11,221 bases of DNA. Source: Lachnospiraceae bacterium. Its GTDB lineage: Bacteria; Bacillota; Clostridia; Lachnospirales; Lachnospiraceae. How positions within the stretch are numbered: position 1 is the stretch's first letter; every line of letters starts with the position of its first letter. This document shows positions 6,603 to 11,221 of the stretch, piece by piece. Where the stretch lies: NCBI GenBank assembly GCA_017477805.1, contig JAFUUM010000287.1:1-11221 (forward strand), read 5' to 3'. Under the pieces are notes generated by a model. The model made no database searches. It saw nothing but the letters and a program-made list of their open reading frames with translations, and was not told the origin of the DNA. A program made the translations under genes and the position numbers.

Positions 6603-7532
6603 TTACCAGATCGCCGTATCCGTGATCCTGCGGCTGATCTTATTCGCAGCAAAAACAATAACGAAATTGATCACTGAGTTGAATAATCCTACCGCCGTTG
6701 CGTAACTGTAGTTGCTGCTTTGGATACCCTGCCGGTACACGTAAGTCTGGATAACATCCGCCGTTTCATAAACCGCCGTATTGTACAGCAGGTATACCTT
6801 CTCAAATCCCACGCTCATCATGGTTCCCAGGGACATGATCAAAAGGAGGATGATTGTGGGTCTTATGGAAGGAAGAACAAGATGCCAGATCACCTGACGT
6901 CTGTTGGCACCGTCCACATCCATGGCTTCGTAGAGATCCGGTGAGATTCCCATGATGGCCGCCACGAAGATGATGGAGTTAAAACCGAAACTCTGCCAGG
7001 AACCGGATATCACGTAGATAGGCCGAAACCACTGAGGCAGGTTCATGAAGTTGATACTCTCGATCCCGATCTTATTTAACAGCTGGTTGATGATACCGCC
7101 GGAAGGAGAAAGGAAGTTGTTGATCATACCGCAGACAACAACGGTTGAGATAAAGTAGGGAAGATAGGTGCTGACCTGGATCACTTTTCTCGCATTCTTA
7201 TTCCTCACCACCTGGGTTACCGCAACCGCAAACAGGATCGGAATAGGAAAGCCGAAGATCAGGGAATAGAACTGTAATAAGAACGTATTTCTTACCAGTC
7301 TTCCTAAATAGATGGAACCGAAGAACTGCTTGAACCATTTCAGCCCCACCCACTTACTGGTGTAGATCCCGGCAAATCCGGAACCTACCTGATACTGATT
7401 AAAGGCCATGACGATACCCGTCATTGGAAGATAGCAGAATACCAGATAATACACTGCCACAGGCAGAAGCATGAACAACAGATATCTGTCGCGATATAGG
7501 AGCTGCTTCCACGTTTTTTTCTTATTGGGCAT
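6603..7532 (-). CDS. CUT1 ABC transporter permease, LplB/YesP-like
   Basis: This 309-residue permease begins with a basic cytoplasmic tail (MPNKKKTWKQ) and has about six membrane helices, the first at about 17-42 with the family-typical LPVAVYYLVFCYLPMTGI. The EAA loop reads YEAMDVDGANRRQVIWHLVLP (201-221), with the signature Glu-Ala and the invariant Gly. It is the first structural gene of the transporter unit. Its ribosome binding site (GGGGAGG, 7 bases before ATG) is entirely inside the right arm of a 13-bp hairpin, so initiation could be blocked on transcripts that contain both arms. The next permease follows after 13 bases. Confidence 0.93.
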   Translation of the reverse strand: MPNKKKTWKQLLYRDRYLLFMLLPVAVYYLVFCYLPMTGIVMAFNQYQVGSGFAGIYTSKWVGLKWFKQFFGSIYLGRLVRNTFLLQFYSLIFGFPIPILFAVAVTQVVRNKNARKVIQVSTYLPYFISTVVVCGMINNFLSPSGGIINQLLNKIGIESINFMNLPQWFRPIYVISGSWQSFGFNSIIFVAAIMGISPDLYEAMDVDGANRRQVIWHLVLPSIRPTIILLLIMSLGTMMSVGFEKVYLLYNTAVYETADVIQTYVYRQGIQSSNYSYATAVGLFNSVINFVIVFAANKISRRITDTAIW

Positions 7533-7535
7533 ACA

Positions 7536-7585
7536 AAAACCTCCCCTGCGTTCCTGATGAGGTGATTGTACACAGGGGAGGTTTT
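7536..7585 (-). terminator. 13-bp hairpin that buries the permease ribosome binding site and ends in a T-run
   Basis: AAAACCTCCCCTG (7536-7548 on the plus strand) is perfectly complementary to CAGGGGAGGTTTT (7573-7585), with a 24-base loop. Read on the minus strand, the 3' arm carries GGGGAGG plus TTTTTGT immediately before the permease ATG at 7532. It can therefore act as an intrinsic terminator for the regulator transcript and also hide the permease's ribosome binding site. A second anti-Shine-Dalgarno-like piece, CACCTC, sits in the loop, and TACAAT in the loop is a possible -10. If transcription started there, the mRNA would lack the 5' arm and be freely translated. Confidence 0.65.
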
Positions 7586-7615
7586 AAATGTATAGAAACA
7601 GTTTTTACCCGGCAT

Positions 7616-9790
7616 TCATTTTTTGCCGGCCACGTATTCCGAAGGGTTGTAACCGGTTTGGGCTTTGAAGTTTCTCCTGAAGGTCAGCTGGTTTTCATAC
7701 CCTACTTTAGCACCGATCTCCGATATGGGAAGTTCTCCTTTTTCTAAGTATTCTACGGCTTTTTCGATCCTCTTACTCTGAATATACTGCAGATACGTAG
7801 TGTTATAGCGCTGCTTAAATAATAATAGAAGATACTTGTTGCTTACATTATACTGATCCGATAATTGCTGCAGTGAGATCGCGGGATCGCAGTAGTTTTC
7901 CTCTACATATTTGATGATCTCGTCATCCAGTCTGCTCTCTTCATTTTTTGAACGTTCATTTTTTTCCAAGAGATCAATTATTGAAATCAGAGCTGCATCG
8001 TAGTAATCAAAGATGTCCTGAAGGCTCATGACTTCATCAACTCTGCGGATGTTTAAGTGCACCGTGGTGAGTCCCGACACCTTTCGGACGGTCTTCATCA
8101 TGGTGAGATAAAAATCTTCCGTCAGAGATTTGTAGACTTCCGCATTGGCATCCATGTCCATGTTGGTCTTGTAAATATCAAAGAGCAGTTCATGGATCCC
8201 GATCTTGTCCTTATTCTCAAGGCAGGCCCGAAGTTTTTCCTTAAATCCAGTCGGCAGATAGTACTCCACGTTTTGTCTCTGGAATTCATCCGCAAAGAAA
8301 ACTTCGCCTCTGCCGTCATGGAAGATACCCTCCAATGCTCTGGAGGCGCCTTCACAGGCCAGCTTCAGTTCGGAAATATCCTCTCTCCGGACATCCACAC
8401 CCATGGTCACGAGGATGTGTTTCTTCTCCAGCGAAGACTGAATGAGTTTATGGATCCCGATAAAGATATCGTCTCGGTCCTTCTTTTCCACAAAACTCAG
8501 GACAAGATAAGCGTTGGCCTTATCCCGGAAGTACCAGGAGATATGGATATCCTCGTTGGACCAGGTGGCCGCTGCCTGCTCAAACACCTCTGAGAGTTCC
8601 TTCTGATCCAATTCTTTGATGCTGCCGGATCCTTCACAGGCAAAGTTCACGATGGAAACAATGTAGTAGGGATACTTCAGATCCAGATACTCCTCATCGG
8701 AAAGGACACTGAGTTTTTCTTCTCCCGCCTGTCCGGAAACGATGGCCTGGAACATTCCCACACCGGCGTACGGGGTGATGGTAAGCATCTTTTCCCGATA
8801 ACTGTTCTTTTCACCGATGAGGGACTCAATACCGTTGATGATGGAATCCATTTCGTTGGATGCGATCTCCACTTCGGCATCTTCTGTTTTTTTCTCGGAG
8901 TTCACCATTCTTCCAAGATAGTCAATGGGCTTGTAATACCGCTTGCTCTCCCAGTACCCCAGCCAGATAAAGACTGCCGATACCATGGCAAAAACCGTCA
9001 GCATGCTGATGAGGATGGTGTTGCCCTTTAAAAGAGTGTATTTTGCGGCATAGAGCTCATAGGTAAAATCGTTGGAGCCGGTCTGGGTAAAGGCCAGGGG
9101 CAGATCCGTCACGTTACCGATGGTAAAGATCTCCTGACCCTGATAGAGGACGCGGATCCCCTGGTTTTCATCCAGGATCTTTGCAATCTGGTTATAGGTC
9201 TTCTGATAATCCACGAGGACACAGCAAAGCCCAACCTCGGTGCCGGCACGGTAAGTATAACTGTCCCAGTACAAAAGGCCTTCCTTGGAAAAATAGTATC
9301 TTTGATTGTTTTCGAGGTTAATGGAATCGGCAATAGATCCCCTCTGAAATACAGGCACGGAAAAATCCTGCTTTTCAAAGGGTCTGTCCATATAGATGGG
9401 ACCCCCTGCCGACCAGGCTCGGGGGCTCCCGTAAAGAAAGATCGTAGTACTGTAAATAGAATCAGCGCGAATGGCCCAAAGGTTTTTGATCTCCTTCTGG
9501 ACCTCGTAATCCTCATAGGTGTCCAGGGGAGCATCCAGTCTGGAGGACATGTACAGGCTCTTCATCGTCGTGGAATAGGTCAGGTCACGCACCGTATCTT
9601 TGGCGTCGTTATAGACCTCATTCATGGCATCCGACACTTCCCGCAGGATCAGGTCATGCTCCCAGGCACTTTGATTCTCCGCGATCCGGTTGCTCTGATA
9701 AATGAGGGATGCGGAAAAAAGCGTCATACTCACGATGACGATCACGATATAACTGAAAAACATTCGTCGAAAAAGTTTGCTCTGAAACAC
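7616..9790 (-). CDS. Membrane-anchored AraC-family transcriptional regulator (YtdP type)
   Basis: This 724-residue regulator spans the membrane. Helix 1 (about 11-32) and helix 2 (about 256-279) enclose an outside sensor region of about 220 residues, probably Cache-like. Cytoplasmic residues about 376-500 resemble the degenerate GGDEF-like segment seen in YesN/YtdP proteins. The C-terminal AraC DNA-binding domain (about 622-720) has two helix-turn-helix units, around ISLQQLSDQYNVSNKYL and LPISEIGAKVGYENQ, and ends with the family's GYNPSEYV. It presumably senses an external sugar or binding-protein complex and activates the adjacent transporter. The start is GTG at 9790; the next in-frame ATG (residue 10) has no ribosome binding site and would cut into the cationic lead of helix 1, whereas the GTG is preceded by TAGGGGGGG. 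It is divergent from the right-hand genes. Confidence 0.92.
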   Translation of the reverse strand: MFQSKLFRRMFFSYIVIVIVSMTLFSASLIYQSNRIAENQSAWEHDLILREVSDAMNEVYNDAKDTVRDLTYSTTMKSLYMSSRLDAPLDTYEDYEVQKEIKNLWAIRADSIYSTTIFLYGSPRAWSAGGPIYMDRPFEKQDFSVPVFQRGSIADSINLENNQRYYFSKEGLLYWDSYTYRAGTEVGLCCVLVDYQKTYNQIAKILDENQGIRVLYQGQEIFTIGNVTDLPLAFTQTGSNDFTYELYAAKYTLLKGNTILISMLTVFAMVSAVFIWLGYWESKRYYKPIDYLGRMVNSEKKTEDAEVEIASNEMDSIINGIESLIGEKNSYREKMLTITPYAGVGMFQAIVSGQAGEEKLSVLSDEEYLDLKYPYYIVSIVNFACEGSGSIKELDQKELSEVFEQAAATWSNEDIHISWYFRDKANAYLVLSFVEKKDRDDIFIGIHKLIQSSLEKKHILVTMGVDVRREDISELKLACEGASRALEGIFHDGRGEVFFADEFQRQNVEYYLPTGFKEKLRACLENKDKIGIHELLFDIYKTNMDMDANAEVYKSLTEDFYLTMMKTVRKVSGLTTVHLNIRRVDEVMSLQDIFDYYDAALISIIDLLEKNERSKNEESRLDDEIIKYVEENYCDPAISLQQLSDQYNVSNKYLLLLFKQRYNTTYLQYIQSKRIEKAVEYLEKGELPISEIGAKVGYENQLTFRRNFKAQTGYNPSEYVAGKK

Positions 9791-9817
9791 GAAATCTTGC
9801 CCCCCCTACCTCGATTG

Positions 9818-9858
9818 TAACTCTGTAATGCCGTTTTGCCGAGTTAAATTTGAGTTAA
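9818..9858. repeat. GAGTTA repeat cluster upstream of the AraC-type regulator
   Basis: GAGTTAA occurs at 9841-9847 and 9852-9858 with 11-bp spacing, and the inverted copy TAACTC lies at 9818-9823. All three copies are in the leader/upstream region of the AraC-type gene within about 30-70 bp of its start codon. This could be the regulator's own operator; that it is bound by that protein is inference. Confidence 0.4.
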
Positions 9859-9900
9859 GTATGTCATTATATCCCTTGACATGCGACAGCAGTATGTCAT
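9858..9900. repeat. Direct repeat AGTATGTCAT, exact 10-mers 33 bp apart, in the divergent promoter region
   Basis: AGTATGTCAT is found at 9858-9867 and 9891-9900, exactly three 11-bp turns apart. Between them TGACAT (9877-9882) is an inverted copy of the core ATGTCA, so the core occurs three times at 16-17 bp steps. The first copy overlaps a TATAAT on the minus strand (9871-9866) and the second touches the putative plus-strand -10. The arrangement suits an operator controlling one or both divergent genes. Confidence 0.45.
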
Positions 9901-9905
9901 ATCTT
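9876..9905 (+). promoter_or_regulatory. Probable promoter of the tandem winged-helix gene
   Basis: A perfect TTGACA (9876-9881) is followed, 18 bp on, by TATCTT (9900-9905). A transcript would start near 9912, giving a short leader. A second -10-like TATAAT at 9911-9916 lacks a good -35. The divergent TATAAT on the minus strand (9871-9866), a candidate -10 for the AraC-type gene, lies directly alongside but has no convincing -35. Confidence 0.45.
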
Positions 9906-9939
9906 GTTTTTATAATCTACTTAATAAATGGGAAATTTC

Positions 9940-10545
9940 ATGAAAGAAACTGACAGTTCAAAAATCTTAAGACAGGTGCGGCTTTATTACGCATTTTGCA
10001 CAATAGAAGAAAAGCCCATTACACCGAAAAAAGCAATGCTTGAAGCATATATTAAAAGCCATCGTACATTTGAACGAGACTTGATTGATCTTCGCGATGC
10101 CGGTGTTGTTAATGCCGTATACGACAGACATAAAAAAGGACTTGTGTTTTATCGTTGCGAATTTGATGAATCTGTAACCGGAGCAAGAAGATCGCGCCTA
10201 AAACATCTAAACAGATTATGCACTGTCATGGTCGGATTGGACCAATTTGGAATGGAACAATATATTGATATATCAGAGGATCCTGACGATCCTTTCAGTT
10301 TCCCTGATATTATAGCCCAATATGAGGCTCTTTTCCCCGACGCCAGCATAAGAACAAGACAAAGAGATTTTCAAATTCTTAACCGCGTCGGAAAATATGC
10401 CTGTCTTCATAATGAATTCATGGAAGAACCCGATTTTGAAATAAAATATGATAAAAAATATAAAACTTACATATTTTTTATATATCAGACTAATTCTTTT
10501 GGTGATGCAAAATACATTTTTGAGGACAAAATGATTGATGGCTAA
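9940..10545 (+). CDS. Small protein with two tandem winged-helix (DeoR/WYL-type) domains, putative regulator
   Basis: This 201-residue protein is not one I recognise as a named family. Residues about 9-72 look like the N-terminal winged helix of DeoR/WYL regulators: helices, then SHRTFERDLIDLRDAG (40-55) as recognition helix, then a wing with YDRHKKGLVFY. Residues about 87-183 repeat the plan, with SIRTRQRDFQILNRVG (136-151) and a wing YDKKYKTYIFFIY. Both share SxRTxxRDxxxL. No WYL or ligand domain is present, so the whole protein is two DNA-binding-like modules. I chose ATG 9940, preceded by GGGAAA; an in-frame ATG at 9928 would add four residues but has no ribosome binding site and sits almost at the transcript start. 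Its codons are far more AT-rich than the sugar operon. It probably regulates its own promoter through the AGTATGTCAT repeats (inference). Confidence 0.72.
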   Translation: MKETDSSKILRQVRLYYAFCTIEEKPITPKKAMLEAYIKSHRTFERDLIDLRDAGVVNAVYDRHKKGLVFYRCEFDESVTGARRSRLKHLNRLCTVMVGLDQFGMEQYIDISEDPDDPFSFPDIIAQYEALFPDASIRTRQRDFQILNRVGKYACLHNEFMEEPDFEIKYDKKYKTYIFFIYQTNSFGDAKYIFEDKMIDG

Positions 10546-10547
10546 AA

Positions 10548-11003
10548 TTATGCCATGTCAGCATTTTCTTCAAAGTATTCTTTTATAATCTTTCTGTACT
10601 TTTCGGACTCTTCTTCAGTTGGGAGTCTTAAGCGTTTAGCTTCTAAAAGTTCCTGCATTGAACGAGAATCATTTAAAGCATTAACTCTAATAAATAAGAA
10701 ACTTCCAAACGCAGTTCCCCTTTTTATATCGCATACTCTGTCTGTATAGTAGACTGTCACGCCTTCTTCTTTACTTCTTGCAATTCCAAATTGGACATCA
10801 CCTATCCTATCTTCGTCAAAAGAACAACCATAATTAATAAGCTCTATATCACGAACATATAAAACTTCTTCATTCCAAAAGCCATTTTCATCTTTTTTAT
10901 TCAAAAAAAAGACAGGCGGATTAGTCTTAACCAAAAAATTATATAATTCCCAAACAACATCACTTTTTAAGCTAACAGGTCTTTCTTTAACAGGTTCTCT
11001 CAT
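10548..11003 (-). CDS. Hypothetical 151-residue acidic protein
   Basis: I do not recognise this family. The 151-residue product has no signal peptide or membrane helix. It opens with a short charged stretch, then a mixed helix/strand body with aromatic strands (PPVFFLNKKDENGFW, VTVYYTDRV, FGSFLFIRVNAL), and ends in a charged helix (PTEEESEKYRKIIKEYFEE). The ATG at 11003 has a good site, GGGAGG, 9 bases upstream. It overlaps the TGA of the upstream frame as ATGA, so it was or is translationally coupled to that gene. Its stop is two bases from that of the convergent winged-helix gene. Size, acidity and coupling to a preceding gene are compatible with an immunity or antitoxin protein, but nothing in the residues proves it. 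Confidence 0.7.
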   Translation of the reverse strand: MREPVKERPVSLKSDVVWELYNFLVKTNPPVFFLNKKDENGFWNEEVLYVRDIELINYGCSFDEDRIGDVQFGIARSKEEGVTVYYTDRVCDIKRGTAFGSFLFIRVNALNDSRSMQELLEAKRLRLPTEEESEKYRKIIKEYFEENADMA

Positions 11004-11221
11004 AGCAATTTACCTCCCAACTTTTTATATTTGATAACCGGCTTCTCTTTGTCTTCAGCATCTACGTTAACTGCGTAAACAGCCTTATCCCATTTATAGT
11101 GTCCCAAGTGGCATCTTTTGTGCTTTGCAACCAATGCGAGACTTGAGCATATAGCCTCAGATCATCGATCGGCAAATCCATCACGTTTTATAAAACCAGC
11201 GGAATATCGATCAATGCAAAA
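11000..11221 (-). pseudogene. 3' end of a reading frame with an in-frame TGA, runs off right edge
   Basis: One minus-strand frame stays open over the whole right edge except for a TGA at 11164-11162. Upstream of it the frame reads RYSAGFIKRDGFADR; downstream it reads SEAICSSLALVAKHKRCHLG and ends DAEDKEKPVIKYKKLGGKLL, then TGA at 11002-11000. No ATG follows the internal TGA in this frame, and TTG at 11134 has no ribosome binding site. The simplest reading is a gene broken by a nonsense mutation whose 3' end still couples (ATGA) to the 151-residue gene. A competing frame (ATG 11181-11179, MDLPIDDLRLYAQVSHW..., 39 codons) overlaps it and cannot be excluded as the true 5' part after a frameshift. 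I do not recognise the product. Confidence 0.35.

Noticed and set aside
6590..6658. Upstream in-frame extension of the YtcP-like permease to an ATG at 6658
   Set aside because: It would overlap the previous permease gene by 56 bases, adds an Arg/Gly-rich tail not typical of the family, and the ATG at 6589 has a proper GAGGGAG site.
7590..7601. TGTTTCTATACA (minus strand) as a CcpA cre box upstream of the permease
   Set aside because: It is 12 bp rather than 14 and lacks the central CG of the cre consensus.
8057..8593. Plus-strand open frame of 178 codons inside the AraC-type gene
   Set aside because: It is a shadow of the 724-residue regulator with no ribosome binding site and no recognisable domain.
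10538..10556. ATGGC/GCCAT hairpin between the two convergent genes as a bidirectional terminator
   Set aside because: The stem is only 5 bp and no T-run follows on either strand, so it falls below what I would call a terminator.
11063..11181. 39-codon minus-strand frame starting MDLPIDDLRLYAQVSHW as an independent small gene
   Set aside because: It has no clear ribosome binding site, overlaps the frame that couples to the downstream gene, and is too short to judge; it is noted only as a possible frameshifted 5' part of the broken gene.

Overview
The window looks like chromosome from a low-to-mid-GC Firmicute, most probably a gut or rumen Clostridia/Lachnospiraceae-type bacterium. The reasons are an lplB/ytcP-type carbohydrate ABC transporter without its own ATPase, a membrane-anchored AraC regulator of the YtdP type, an OmpR/PhoB two-component system tied to a UBA/DUF4342 membrane protein, strong AGGAGG-like ribosome binding sites, and a lipoprotein-type binding protein. 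The species assignment is inference from family content and style, not from a marker search.

Layout. At the left edge (1-127, minus) lies the first 42 codons of asnS (asparaginyl-tRNA synthetase), with a promoter at 170-196. A hairpin at 206-236 sits between it and the end of a tightly coupled three-gene minus-strand operon. In transcription order this operon is a UBA/DUF4342 membrane protein (2743-2186), an OmpR-family response regulator (2189-1500) and a sensor histidine kinase (1507-269). The genes overlap by 4 and 8 bases. In front of the operon are three exact GATTAAAA octamers spaced 22 and 11 bp, the geometry expected of a PhoB/OmpR-type operator, which suggests autoregulation.

From 9790 down to 2848 there is a minus-strand carbohydrate-uptake cluster: a transmembrane AraC-type regulator (GTG start), two CUT1 permeases (lplB-like and ytcP-like), a lipoprotein substrate-binding protein and an intracellular alpha/beta-hydrolase of the acetylxylan-esterase/dienelactone-hydrolase kind. 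The likely logic is that the regulator senses an extracellular ligand through its membrane-spanning N-terminal half and controls the transporter, and the hydrolase de-esterifies the imported substrate. A perfect 13-bp hairpin between the regulator and the first permease buries that permease's ribosome binding site and ends in a T-run, so readthrough from the regulator gene could be attenuated.

Right of about 9900 the DNA becomes much more AT-rich and stops looking like a metabolic operon. It holds a small plus-strand protein that appears to be two winged-helix domains duplicated in tandem (9940-10545), a convergent 151-residue orphan (11003-10548), and, coupled to that orphan by an ATGA overlap, the end of another reading frame that carries an in-frame TGA and runs off the window. 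This right-hand block looks like accessory, possibly horizontally acquired DNA and is where the least understood genes are. There is no gene-free stretch over 300 bases, and I saw no RNA gene, CRISPR array or transposase.
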